From contig JAKAWT010000001.1 in NCBI GenBank assembly GCA_021816845.1, forward strand, positions 62,001-126,000: 64,000 nucleotides of DNA, in the 5' to 3' direction. This DNA comes from a bacterium. Lineage in GTDB: Bacteria; Patescibacteria; Dojkabacteria; JAKAPS01; JAJZLI01. Under the pieces are notes generated by a model. The model worked only from the letters and a program-made list of their open reading frames with translations, had not been told where the DNA came from and searched no databases. Positions 35,338 to 44,917 of the stretch are shown piece after piece; position 1 is the stretch's first letter, and every line of letters starts with the position of its first letter. Position numbers and translations under genes: made by a program.

Positions 35338-35847
35338 TTATTTACTAGGGTGTGTCTTATAATATTCTACAATAGAAGTATACACCTTTGATGTTTTTGC
35401 TAAGTCTTCAGTAAATAACACATCCTGTGTATTTATTCTCATTTGATCCATAGGTCCATATGACAAAGATGGAGAAAGATGTATCAATGTATACTGAGAT
35501 TGATTATTATTGCTACTAGAGCTCCCAGAAGAACTGTTCAATTTTAAATAAAACACCTTATCCAAATAAATCCACTGACTAGATATGCTTTCTATTTGTC
35601 CAAAATATATACTAGAAGTAGAATTATTTAAAAATACAGCCTGATAACCAGAACTACCTTTTAGTGGAACATATGAAGAACCATTTTGTGATCTAACTCC
35701 ACCTATATTAAGAAAAAAACCCACAATTACTAAAAACACAACTATAATTATGGCCGCCATAGGGATTATCTGAAACTCACCTCCCAATCCTCTACTGGCT
35801 TCAGCAGTAACATCTGCATACTTATAAACATTTTGTTGATTATTCAT
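35338..35847 (-). CDS. single-pass membrane protein of unknown function
   Basis: 169 residues: cytoplasmic N-terminus, one transmembrane helix (~28-47), and a serine-rich extracytoplasmic part with SSSGSSSSNNNQ. It sits between the histidine kinase and the DUF4382 gene on the same strand and may be part of the same transcript. Confidence 0.55.
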   Translation of the reverse strand: MNNQQNVYKYADVTAEASRGLGGEFQIIPMAAIIIVVFLVIVGFFLNIGGVRSQNGSSYVPLKGSSGYQAVFLNNSTSSIYFGQIESISSQWIYLDKVFYLKLNSSSGSSSSNNNQSQYTLIHLSPSLSYGPMDQMRINTQDVLFTEDLAKTSKVYTSIVEYYKTHPSK

Positions 35848-35909
35848 ATATGTAATTATTAAAATAAATAAAATTAAATGTCAATACCACTAAAACTAAT
35901 AGTAATAAA

Positions 35910-36902
35910 TTACTCTACATAAGGGAAATATAAATAGAAAACAGATCCCTTATTTTCAGTAGACTCTGCTTTTATATGTCCTCCCAACTTCTCAATACCT
36001 ATTTTGGATATATACAACCCCAAACCAATACCATCATAATTATAATTAAGCATATCTGTTTTCCTTGTAAAAGGTGTAAACAAATCTTCTTCATGGACAT
36101 TTGAGAAACCTATTCCTGTGTCAGATATTTTAATAACATAAAATTTGTCCTCTTTGTAGAAAGATATTGATATAATACCATCTTTTTTATTGAATTTAAT
36201 AGCATTGGATACTACATTTGCAATAATAGTTTCTAATATACTCTTATTGGTTTTTATTATTTTTAAATTTGAATCAAAAGAGTATCCTATGGCAATATTA
36301 TTTAAATGATTCTCTTTATCTACAACATTTTTCACCAATTCTTCAATATTTATAGATTCAGTAGTTATATCTTGTGAACTAGCTTGAAAAAAAATCAAAC
36401 TTAGAATTTCTTCAATTATTTGATTCAAATCGCTGGCACTTTTAGATATCCTGTCAACAATTTTTTTATCCTCTAAAGATAAGTTGTTATTATCTTTAAG
36501 TATGTCTATATAACCAGAAAGCGATGATACTGGAGTCCTGAGGTTATGAGATACAAGATAGATAAAATCATCTTTCATTTTATCTATTTTATATGACTCA
36601 TTTTGGAGCTTCATAAAATCTGTCCTTAGTTTACTTAAAGAGGTATTTAGATTTACAAATTCTGGGTTTTCAAAATTTGGAGTGAAATTTATATTACCAA
36701 TTTTTATAGCTTCACCAAGTTCTTTAACCTTGAATATGTCAGATATGTAATTTCTAAAAAGAAATAGTAAACAAAGTATAAAACATAAAATCAACACAAA
36801 GAACAACACTGACAAAAAAGTCAGTCCAAACACAATGAAGTTAAATGTTACAAAAACTATAAATAGCAGTAAAACTATATATAGCCTATTCTTCATTGTC
36901 AT
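35910..36902 (-). CDS. membrane sensor histidine kinase (orphan)
   Basis: 330 residues: two N-terminal transmembrane helices (~6-24 and ~28-48) with almost no external loop, then a HisKA H-box (FIYLVSHNLRTPVSSL, His ~118) and a HATPase domain with N-box (ANVVSNAIKFN), G1 (ISDTGIGFS) and G2 (GIGLGLYIS). No response regulator is encoded in this window. The lack of a sensing loop suggests it reads membrane or cytoplasmic cues. The small membrane protein just upstream is a candidate accessory. Confidence 0.9.
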   Translation of the reverse strand: MTMKNRLYIVLLLFIVFVTFNFIVFGLTFLSVLFFVLILCFILCLLFLFRNYISDIFKVKELGEAIKIGNINFTPNFENPEFVNLNTSLSKLRTDFMKLQNESYKIDKMKDDFIYLVSHNLRTPVSSLSGYIDILKDNNNLSLEDKKIVDRISKSASDLNQIIEEILSLIFFQASSQDITTESINIEELVKNVVDKENHLNNIAIGYSFDSNLKIIKTNKSILETIIANVVSNAIKFNKKDGIISISFYKEDKFYVIKISDTGIGFSNVHEEDLFTPFTRKTDMLNYNYDGIGLGLYISKIGIEKLGGHIKAESTENKGSVFYLYFPYVE

Positions 36903-36906
36903 AATT

Positions 36907-37092
36907 TTATCCTAAAAATGTACTTCCATTCTTTGCATCTAGAGATAACAATAATAACACTATTGCAATTAACATATAATCACTAGGTTTAAAGAGTAAT
37001 CTCATATTAGAAGCAAAAAATCCTAAAGCTCCAAGTAATATAGCTAAAATACCTAAATAAAATAGAACTTTTTGAAAAGTTTTTGATTTCAT
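36907..37092 (-). CDS. small two-helix membrane protein upstream of the kinase
   Basis: 61 residues from the ATG at 37092, with two hydrophobic helices (~9-27 and ~37-53). The start is set by the near-perfect Shine-Dalgarno AAAGGAGGTGA, whose GGAGG ends 8 nt upstream (37101-37105); this is the strongest ribosome-binding site seen in the window and implies high expression. The kinase gene begins 4 nt after its stop. Confidence 0.65.
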   Translation of the reverse strand: MKSKTFQKVLFYLGILAILLGALGFFASNMRLLFKPSDYMLIAIVLLLLSLDAKNGSTFLG

Positions 37093-37134
37093 AAAAATCA
37101 CCTCCTTTTGTTTTTATATAAAAAAAATAAATAA

Positions 37135-37671
37135 CTATTTAAACTTTCTCTTGTACTCTTCTATTGTATCTTTTATAAAATCCTGTGCAACCTTTTTACT
37201 CTCCCATCCTTCTACTTTAGTGTATTTATCTTTCATTAGGTTTTTATAATTTTCAAAAAAGAATTCTATTTCTTTTAATTTATGTCCATGCAAATCAGAT
37301 AATTCATTAACGTTATTATAATGAGGATCATCTACAGGTACGCCAAAAATTTTATGGTCTAACTCCCCAGTATCATCCATCTTCATCATACCCAAAATTT
37401 TAACGTTAATCACTACTCCAGGGAACGTTGGTTGAGATGATAGGCACATTATATCCATTGGATCATTATCATATTTATTCCATGTTTGAGGTATTAAACC
37501 ATATTCAATAGGATAAGGTAATGGAGCGTAAGTAGCTCTATCTAACATTAAAACACCATATTTCTTATTAAATTCAATTTTACCATGATACCCACGAGGG
37601 TTCTCTACAATCATATATACTGTTTCTGGAAAGTTGTCGCTTGTTGGTAATTCATGAAAAATATTAGACAT
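37135..37671 (-). CDS. ppa: inorganic pyrophosphatase (family I)
   Basis: 178 residues. Family I active-site residues are visible: IEFNKKYGVLMLDR, YGLIPQTW, DNDPMDIM and KILGMMKMDDTGELDHKI. It hydrolyses pyrophosphate from biosynthetic reactions in the cytoplasm. Confidence 0.96.
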   Translation of the reverse strand: MSNIFHELPTSDNFPETVYMIVENPRGYHGKIEFNKKYGVLMLDRATYAPLPYPIEYGLIPQTWNKYDNDPMDIMCLSSQPTFPGVVINVKILGMMKMDDTGELDHKIFGVPVDDPHYNNVNELSDLHGHKLKEIEFFFENYKNLMKDKYTKVEGWESKKVAQDFIKDTIEEYKRKFK

Positions 37672-37802
37672 ATCAAATTTTTGATAAAATAATTATAGAC
37701 CCTAAGACCTAACAAAGATTATTAACCATTTTAAAAAAAAATACAATAATATATATAAAACCTATTAGATAGATAAAGTATTCTGAAGAAATAAATCTGT
37801 AA

Positions 37803-38576
<774 letters not shown>

Positions 38577-38592
38577 ATCGTATTTTATTTTT

Positions 38593-38853
38593 CTAGGTAA
38601 AATTCACAAATACTTTAGCTTGATTATTTGTAAAGACCAAAATACCATTATCAATAGTAATAAATTTTTCCTCTTTGGATCCTTTTTCGAGGTATTTAAT
38701 CTTACCTGATAATAATATAGATACAAAATTTATATGATTTTTAAGTATGTCAAAATCTCCAATTTGACTTTTTGCAGAGAAATGAGAGACCTCTCCATCA
38801 AATAATCCTCCTTTCAAAGATAATATTTTTAGGGTAAAATATTCTTTATCCAT
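38593..38853 (-). CDS. atpC: F1 ATPase epsilon subunit, N-terminal domain only
   Basis: 86 residues corresponding to the beta-sandwich of epsilon (LKILSLKGGLFDGEVSHFSAKSQIGDFDILKNH). The C-terminal two-helix domain that inhibits ATP hydrolysis in many bacteria (total 130-140 residues) is absent, and no continuing frame follows. Position after beta confirms identity. Loss of the inhibitory helices would favour ATP hydrolysis. Confidence 0.88.
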   Translation of the reverse strand: MDKEYFTLKILSLKGGLFDGEVSHFSAKSQIGDFDILKNHINFVSILLSGKIKYLEKGSKEEKFITIDNGILVFTNNQAKVFVNFT

Positions 38854-38856
38854 AGT

Positions 38857-40239
38857 TTATTTTCCTACATCTTTCCCTAAATCATCCAATGTTCCTATCA
38901 TTTTAAATTTATCAGCATCTATATCATTAAATTTATCACTCATTATGAGTTCAATCCCCATAAGGGTATCTTCGAGTTTTACATATTTTCCTGGCTTACC
39001 AGTACTAGACTCCATAACAAAAAATGGCTGAGAAAGAAAATTTCTTATTTTCTCAGCTCTGTGATAATCAGATTTATCCTGAGGAGATAAATCGTCTTCT
39101 CCTATTATTGAGACTATATTATCTATTTCAATGTATTTTTGAAGTATCCTCTGTACTTCTAGAGCAAGATAATAATGTCTATCCCCAACATTCTTTGTAT
39201 TTAGTACAGAAGAAGAAGATTTAAGTATATCTATAGTGGGATAAAGACCCATTTTTGCAACATCACGGGATAAAACAAGAAAAGAATCTATAAAATTCAA
39301 GATCTCTTGTGTCGCTGGATCAGTCAGATCATCTGCTGGAACATACACGGCTTGCACTACTGTAATAGAACCATTGTCATTAGATACGAACCTTTCTTCT
39401 AGATCTTTTAGATCTGATGCTAACGAAGGATGATATCCTCCTTCAGATGGTAATCTTTCAATAAGCATTGAAAATTCATTATTAGCCTGAACAAATCTAT
39501 ATATATTATCAATAAACAGAAGGACATCTTTCTTTTGATAATCTCTAAAGTATTCTCCAACTGTGGCTGCCGTATGCCCTAACTTAGAACGTATTGCTGC
39601 ATTTTCATTCATTTGTGCAAAAAGTAGTATTGATTTATCAAGAATATTGTTTTCTTTCAGAGTATTATATAATTCATATCCTTCCCTTGTCCTTTCACCT
39701 ATACCTGCAAAAATTGACATACCTTGATGGAATGTTGCTATATTATGTATCAATTCATTAACCAAAACTGTCTTACCTACTCCAGCACCTCCTATAAATC
39801 CTATTTTTCCACCTTTTTTAAATGGTGTTAGAAAATCAATAGCCTTTATACCTGTTTCTATTATCTCTACTTTTGAATTTGAAAAATGTTCTTTACTCTT
39901 GGGAGTATAGATATTACAAGAAGTTTTATCTCCTTTCACATCACCTTGATTATCTACAACCTCCCCTAATGCATTATAAATTCTACCCAGAGAGTTTTCC
40001 GATAATTTTATATTTAGTTGCTCTCCAGTATCATACAATGGATCATACAACCTTATCTTATCAGAACCTCTCAGCACTATACATAAAACATTATTTTCAT
40101 CAACATACTCTATTACCTCTAAAAGTATATTTTCCTCCTTCATTTTTAAAACATTTCTTATTTGAGGTTTATCACCTTCAAATTCAGCGACCACCTTTAT
40201 ACCTTTAATTTGTTTAACTATTCCATAATTTTCATTCAT
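38857..40239 (-). CDS. atpD: F1 ATPase beta subunit
   Basis: Catalytic subunit, 460 residues. Walker A GGAGVGKT (150-157), catalytic GERTREG (Glu182), DNIYRFVQANNE, and VYVPADDLTDPA are intact, so ATP hydrolysis is expected. The DELSEED lever that pushes on gamma reads DDLSPQD (382-388). The sequence diverges from typical beta (SMLIERLPSEGGYHPS instead of SALLGRMPSAVGYQPT), more than is usual for this conserved protein. Confidence 0.95.
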   Translation of the reverse strand: MNENYGIVKQIKGIKVVAEFEGDKPQIRNVLKMKEENILLEVIEYVDENNVLCIVLRGSDKIRLYDPLYDTGEQLNIKLSENSLGRIYNALGEVVDNQGDVKGDKTSCNIYTPKSKEHFSNSKVEIIETGIKAIDFLTPFKKGGKIGFIGGAGVGKTVLVNELIHNIATFHQGMSIFAGIGERTREGYELYNTLKENNILDKSILLFAQMNENAAIRSKLGHTAATVGEYFRDYQKKDVLLFIDNIYRFVQANNEFSMLIERLPSEGGYHPSLASDLKDLEERFVSNDNGSITVVQAVYVPADDLTDPATQEILNFIDSFLVLSRDVAKMGLYPTIDILKSSSSVLNTKNVGDRHYYLALEVQRILQKYIEIDNIVSIIGEDDLSPQDKSDYHRAEKIRNFLSQPFFVMESSTGKPGKYVKLEDTLMGIELIMSDKFNDIDADKFKMIGTLDDLGKDVGK

Positions 40240-40244
40240 CCTAC

Positions 40245-41078
40245 CTAACCTTTTCTTTTAAATGATTCAAATAATATTCTTGCATTTTCATCCTTTATTT
40301 TCCTTTTAACTTTATTAAGATCAATAATTTCATTATTATACATATTTGTCGCTTTCGAATTTGCCGTACTCATTGCTATCATTCTACTAGCATATTGTGA
40401 AAGCTGTGACTCATAAAGAATTTGAGCGAACATCTGATCTTTCATTACAGATTCAAAGTAATCTAACACTGCTTTATATGATGGTTCAAATATATATTCT
40501 TCTTTTTCAATTACATCTTCCTTGGGTATAGAAGATACATCTACATGTAAATTTTGCATCTTTACATTTTGTTCTTGAAGAGATATATATTCTTCATATA
40601 ATACAGATACTACCTTATAATTTTCTATATCATCAAGTATCTCTTTTGTAAATTCATCATTTACCTCATCTTTAAAAGTATAATTCTTCACATATTTAAT
40701 ACCCTCTAGTTCTAATATCCTTTTACCTTTATCACCTATAACGAATACATCATATCTCTCTTTATCTTTAATCTCTTTCTTTAGAAGATTTATTATTTTA
40801 TTATTCATATCCCCAATTAACCCAGAATTTGAAGAGACTATTACATACGCAGTTTTATTAATTCTATTCTGATTTTTAAATGACTTATCATCTTTATAGT
40901 TCCCAGCTTTAAGTTTCACATATATATCCCATATAGTATCATAAAATTCCTTCCTTGCTGAGACATCATGTCTTATTTGATTTATTTTAATTGAAGCAAT
41001 TTTTTCAAAAATAGAAGAAATATCTTTTATGGTATTTATATGATCAATATTATTCTTTATATCCTTAATACTGTTCAT
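40245..41078 (-). CDS. atpG: F1 ATPase gamma subunit
   Basis: 277 residues: N-terminal helix (SIKDIKNNIDHINTIKDISSIFEKIA), Rossmann-like middle (VIVSSNSGLIGDMNNKI, where most gammas have SDRGLCGGFN), and C-terminal helix with QLSQYASRMIAMSTANSKATNM. The central shaft is present and of normal length. It overlaps the alpha stop. Confidence 0.93.
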   Translation of the reverse strand: MNSIKDIKNNIDHINTIKDISSIFEKIASIKINQIRHDVSARKEFYDTIWDIYVKLKAGNYKDDKSFKNQNRINKTAYVIVSSNSGLIGDMNNKIINLLKKEIKDKERYDVFVIGDKGKRILELEGIKYVKNYTFKDEVNDEFTKEILDDIENYKVVSVLYEEYISLQEQNVKMQNLHVDVSSIPKEDVIEKEEYIFEPSYKAVLDYFESVMKDQMFAQILYESQLSQYASRMIAMSTANSKATNMYNNEIIDLNKVKRKIKDENARILFESFKRKG

Positions 41079-42475
41079 GATAGTAAAAATTTCATTAATT
41101 CTTGATTTTCAACATCTTCTTCTTTGAAATCAGATATATTTCTCAATTTCTTAATATTCCTTTTCATTTTATATACATCTTCTACTTTTATATCCATATA
41201 ATGTGAGAGTACAACTGTAATTAATACTTTCTGTTCAAATAAAGTATATGATTCTCCAATATCTTGGTTAAATAGAATATTAATTTTTTCACCTCTATCC
41301 AAATCTGCAAGTACTGATGATGGCATATTAACTCCAAAATGAGAAAATTTATACGCTTGATCATATTTAATTAAGGCCATATTTAGTTTTTCTGATATAG
41401 ATTGCATAAATATCTCCTGCACTCTTTTACCTATTCTAGATACTGAGATTCCAGTATTGATTGCTGGCCTTATTCCTTTTAAATATAACTCCCTATCAAA
41501 AAAAAGTTGCCCATCTGTTATAGATATGACATTAGTAGGAATATATCCAGTGAAATCATTGTTCTGAACTGATATTATGGGAAGGGCAGTCAAAGATCCC
41601 TCGTTATTTTTCACCCTACCAGCTCTCTCAAGAAGTCTAGAGTGAAGAGAGAAAACATCAGCAGGATAAGAATCTTTACCTGGAAAAACACCCTCTATCA
41701 AGGATATTTCCCTATATGATTTAGCATGCTCTGTAAGATCATCATATACTATTATGACATCCTTTCCCATACTCCATAAAGCCTCTCCAATGGAACATCC
41801 TGCAAATGGAGCAAGATAGGACTCAACAGGAAGCAATTCTGCTTTAGCAACTAAAACAACAGAAAATTCCAGCGTTCCACTATCCTCAAGTGATGTGATA
41901 ATGCTAGAGACTTGATCATTTGTCTTACCTATTAGTACATAAACAATAAGTGATTTATCTTTTTGGTTACGGATAAGATCAATAAGGAAAGTTGTCTTTC
42001 CAGTCTTATTATCTCCAAGGATAACTTCTCTTTGACCAAAAGCTAATGGGAATAATGTGTCTACAACAAGATTACCTGTTTCTATTTGTTTTTTTATATC
42101 ATCCCTTTGTATTATTGATGGCGCATCCCTAAAAATATCCAATTCTTTTGTATCTAATATTTTTCCTTTCCCATCTAGAGGCTCTCCAAAAACATTTATT
42201 ACTCTACCTAAAGTATTCAAACCAAAAGACACAGTAAGAGTATCTTGTAGAACTAAGGCCATTTGTCCGGGGATAATACCTCTATCTTCAATGAGTACAA
42301 TCTTTGATATATCATCATTAATCTCATTAACAAATCCACGCGAATTAGATTCAAATAATATTTGGCTTCCAGTTTTTAAATTTCTAAAACCTCTAACCTC
42401 ACAAAATATTGAGTTAACAGCAATAACTTCACCAACTGCAACCCCATTTTTTAAGTTCTCTTTAAAACTAATCAT
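41075..42475 (-). CDS. atpA: F1 ATPase alpha subunit, lacking the N-terminal helix
   Basis: 466 residues against the usual ~500-510. Walker A GDNKTGKT (154-161), YDDLTEHAKSYREISL, LHSRLLERAGRV, GYIPTNVISITDGQ and the arginine-finger segment ISVSRIGKR are intact. The protein begins MISFKENLKNGVAVGEV, which aligns about 20 residues into a standard alpha, so the N-terminal segment that holds delta on top of F1 is missing. An in-frame TAA lies 6 nt before the ATG, so it cannot be extended. It overlaps the delta gene. Confidence 0.95.
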   Translation of the reverse strand: MISFKENLKNGVAVGEVIAVNSIFCEVRGFRNLKTGSQILFESNSRGFVNEINDDISKIVLIEDRGIIPGQMALVLQDTLTVSFGLNTLGRVINVFGEPLDGKGKILDTKELDIFRDAPSIIQRDDIKKQIETGNLVVDTLFPLAFGQREVILGDNKTGKTTFLIDLIRNQKDKSLIVYVLIGKTNDQVSSIITSLEDSGTLEFSVVLVAKAELLPVESYLAPFAGCSIGEALWSMGKDVIIVYDDLTEHAKSYREISLIEGVFPGKDSYPADVFSLHSRLLERAGRVKNNEGSLTALPIISVQNNDFTGYIPTNVISITDGQLFFDRELYLKGIRPAINTGISVSRIGKRVQEIFMQSISEKLNMALIKYDQAYKFSHFGVNMPSSVLADLDRGEKINILFNQDIGESYTLFEQKVLITVVLSHYMDIKVEDVYKMKRNIKKLRNISDFKEEDVENQELMKFLLS

Positions 42476-43073
42476 TGGCTTTTATTTTTATATTGAAATC
42501 CTTTGATTCTAAATCATTTTGTATATCTTGATTTTTAGATACTACATCTCCCAATTTTGAATTTGTTGGATTGTGATCTATAGGAGCTATAATATCAATG
42601 ATCTTATCAAGATTTTGGTTCAGTACATTAGAGTATGAGAAATCAAAATATGAGAAAGATGTTTTTAATACTACTCCTCCTCCTATAGAATGATCTATCT
42701 TGTATGCAATGATAACATTCCCTTTAATTTTTTCTCTGAAGAAATTATATAATTTATCTTTGAAATCATCTGTAGCCTCTAAAGATAATATTACATATAT
42801 TTTTTTAGTATTCTTTTTAAAATCTAATAGAGCTGATTGTAATCGTTTTAGTTCTTCTATATCATCTGTTACTTTTCCATCTGTACTGATCCCATAAGTA
42901 TTAGAAAGCAAACTTAAAAGTGAAGTATTAATAACAAAATCACCCTCAAAATTGACATCTACTCTTCTTTGTATATCTCTAAATTCTATAAATTTTATAT
43001 ACAGATTCAAAGACCTAATACAAATATTAAGATATTCTATATCTCTAATTTTTGAAGCTAAATTATAATCCAT
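42468..43073 (-). CDS. atpH: F1 ATPase delta-like subunit
   Basis: 201 residues. Weakly conserved, as usual for delta, but the C-terminal signature is seen as AYKIDHSIGGGVVLKTSFSYFDFS (normally DPSIIGGI...DxSV). Position between b and alpha supports it. A hydrophilic tail of ~35 residues (NPTNSKLGDVVSKNQDIQN...) follows the delta core and is unusual; it might compensate for the missing alpha N-terminus. Confidence 0.8.
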   Translation of the reverse strand: MDYNLASKIRDIEYLNICIRSLNLYIKFIEFRDIQRRVDVNFEGDFVINTSLLSLLSNTYGISTDGKVTDDIEELKRLQSALLDFKKNTKKIYVILSLEATDDFKDKLYNFFREKIKGNVIIAYKIDHSIGGGVVLKTSFSYFDFSYSNVLNQNLDKIIDIIAPIDHNPTNSKLGDVVSKNQDIQNDLESKDFNIKIKAND

Positions 43074-43923
43074 ACCTTATTTCATCTATATGTTTTTCTA
43101 AGATATCAAAAATATAATCTTCTTGATCTTCTAAAGATACAGTGATATTCAAAACTTCTTTTATAACATTAACTATTACTAAAGCTGAGTCCTTTCTTAT
43201 TGAATTAATAAAGTCTTCCCTAAGCTTCTTTGCATCTTCATTTAATTGATCAGAAAAAACACTTACTTTTTCTTTTTCTTGGTTTGCAACATCATCTAGT
43301 ATCTTGGTAGTTTTAGATCCAATCTCTTGGAGATAATTATTATATATTTCCATATTCATTTTGGAAAATGAATCTATGCTTTGATTAATCTTATTCAAAA
43401 CTTCCTCTATAGTTTTTGAAATTTCCGCTTGAGATCCTGAAAGCATTGTCTGATAAGCACTTTCAAAACTTTGCACTTGTGCTTCTAGATTTCTATTTAT
43501 ATCCTGTAACCCTGAGACAAGAACATTGGAAGAATCAGACATAGCTGACTCTTGGGTGGAAAGATTCTTTTCTATCTCAGCAATTTTTTTGTTATATATA
43601 TCTGTGAGCTTATTTTTAAAATCTTCTTCTATTTTTTTATACAGTTCTTGTATAACAAACGATTCATTGTTAACTTCATTAATAATATCTGTAGTCTTGT
43701 TCTCTACTTCACCAACAATTTTATTTACATCTTTATTGTCTATATTTGCAGATTTTAGTATAACCTTTGAATCTAAACCTTTAGTGTCAATTGAATTTTT
43801 ATTAACCCCAGCATCAAGATGTCCAGCATCAGGATGCCCAGATTTAGAACGCATCAGGTAGAAAACGAGTAACAAAAACAATAATATAAGTAAAACTATT
43901 ACAATTATAACAATCAGTAACAT
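43063..43923 (-). CDS. F-type ATPase b-like stalk protein, long
   Basis: 286 residues: one N-terminal transmembrane helix (1-23), a linker with a tandem duplication (GHPDAG-GHLDAG), then about 220 residues of coiled coil, ending in INSIRKDSALVIVNVIKEVL, which resembles the delta-binding end of b. Typical b subunits have 155-170 residues, so this stalk is much longer. First gene of the F1 operon, and it overlaps the delta gene. No a or c gene precedes it. Confidence 0.78.
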   Translation of the reverse strand: MLLIVIIVIVLLILLFLLLVFYLMRSKSGHPDAGHLDAGVNKNSIDTKGLDSKVILKSANIDNKDVNKIVGEVENKTTDIINEVNNESFVIQELYKKIEEDFKNKLTDIYNKKIAEIEKNLSTQESAMSDSSNVLVSGLQDINRNLEAQVQSFESAYQTMLSGSQAEISKTIEEVLNKINQSIDSFSKMNMEIYNNYLQEIGSKTTKILDDVANQEKEKVSVFSDQLNEDAKKLREDFINSIRKDSALVIVNVIKEVLNITVSLEDQEDYIFDILEKHIDEIRYGL

Positions 43924-43929
43924 AGTATT

Positions 43930-43958
43930 AATTTAGCAATTTTATAAGTTTTTTACAA
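43930..43958 (-). promoter_or_regulatory. promoter of the F1 operon
   Basis: Minus strand: TTGTAA (43953-43958), 17-nt spacer, TAAATT (43930-43935), 6 nt before the ATG of the b-like gene. This again predicts a leaderless mRNA, and the operon then begins with b, not with a or c. Confidence 0.4.
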
Positions 43959-43995
43959 ATTGGTATGGATGAGGCATATATGTAGAAATCATAAT

Positions 43996-44024
43996 TTGAC
44001 TATTCATATTATTTTATATACATT
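43996..44024 (+). promoter_or_regulatory. promoter of the 44037 gene
   Basis: TTGACT (43996-44001), 17-nt spacer, TACATT (44019-44024), 12 nt before the ATG at 44037. It is divergent to the F1 operon promoter within a 113-bp intergenic region, which would allow joint control. Confidence 0.5.
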
Positions 44025-44036
44025 TATGAATATATT

Positions 44037-44858
44037 ATGGATGTTAAAATTTTTTATAAATCATTACTTCTTCTGTTTTTATCATCATTATTCCTATTTG
44101 TCCCTATTAGAGATATAAATGCAAATAGCATTGGTAACATAGCACAAAACTATATTGCTTTAACTCACGGAATGCAAACTGGAGAAATAGTATCATTAAT
44201 ATCAAAAAATACTTTTGCAGGAGTATATCCATCAGCAAAACCCAATGACCCTAATGTTTTTGGGGTAATTGATTTTAATAGTACTGTAATTACAGGAATA
44301 ACAGCTCCTAATAGAATCCCTATTATTCAATCAGGAACAATTAATGTATACGTATCAAACTTAAATGGAAATATCCAAAAAGGTGATCTTATAACTTCAT
44401 CAATAGTTCCTGGAGTAGGAGAAAAAAATACAAATACAGGAATGGTAATAGGTGTAGCTAATGCATCTTTTTTGAAGAGTAATATAATAAAAACAGAAAC
44501 TATAAATGTGAAAGGTAAAAATGTCAAAATAAGTATAGAAAAAATTCCAGTACTATTAAGTTTTCAAGAATATTATGATAACAATGCCCTACAAAGCCAA
44601 TTTAATGGATTTCTTCCAAATTTTATAAAAAAAGGAGTTTCTTTTGTAAATATCATCATAGCTATAATTATAGTATTGATGGGTTTTATAATTTTTCTAA
44701 TTGGAACTTTATCATCATTAAGACAGCTTATGGGTGCTATGATAAGAAATCCTACATCAAAAAGATTAGCAATAAATAGTGCGATAATAGTCATTTTTAT
44801 ATTACTTTTAATTTTCATCCTTACAATAGCTATGGGTTATGCATTCTTAGTAATATAA
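44037..44858 (+). CDS. exported protein with C-terminal c-subunit-like membrane hairpin
   Basis: 273 residues. Signal segment ~8-28; extracytoplasmic domain ~35-195 with GEIVSLI, INVYVSNLNGNIQKGDLITSS and VPGVGEKNTNTGMVIGVANASF; then two transmembrane helices (~202-227 and ~247-271) around the cytoplasmic loop RQLMGAMIRNPTSKR. RNP and the out-in-out topology match F-type c subunits, but the residue 18 after the P is L257, with no acidic residue anywhere in either helix. Transcribed divergently from the F1 operon. It shares its whole domain order with 37824-38576 at the other end of that operon. Confidence 0.72.
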   Translation: MDVKIFYKSLLLLFLSSLFLFVPIRDINANSIGNIAQNYIALTHGMQTGEIVSLISKNTFAGVYPSAKPNDPNVFGVIDFNSTVITGITAPNRIPIIQSGTINVYVSNLNGNIQKGDLITSSIVPGVGEKNTNTGMVIGVANASFLKSNIIKTETINVKGKNVKISIEKIPVLLSFQEYYDNNALQSQFNGFLPNFIKKGVSFVNIIIAIIIVLMGFIIFLIGTLSSLRQLMGAMIRNPTSKRLAINSAIIVIFILLLIFILTIAMGYAFLVI

Positions 44859-44870
44859 ATTAAAGTCTTA

Positions 44871-44897
44871 TTGACAAATACTGGCAATTATTATAAA
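44871..44897 (+). promoter_or_regulatory. promoter of the first surface-protein gene
   Basis: Perfect -35 TTGACA (44871-44876) with TATAAA (44892-44897) at a 15-nt spacing, or TAAATT at 17 nt. About 20 nt remain before the ATG at 44918. Confidence 0.5.
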
Positions 44898-44917
44898 TTG
44901 ATATAAATTAATATAAG

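Noticed and set aside
39873..40208. 111-codon plus-strand open frame within atpD
   Set aside because: Antisense to a conserved ATPase gene, with no ribosome-binding site or family features.
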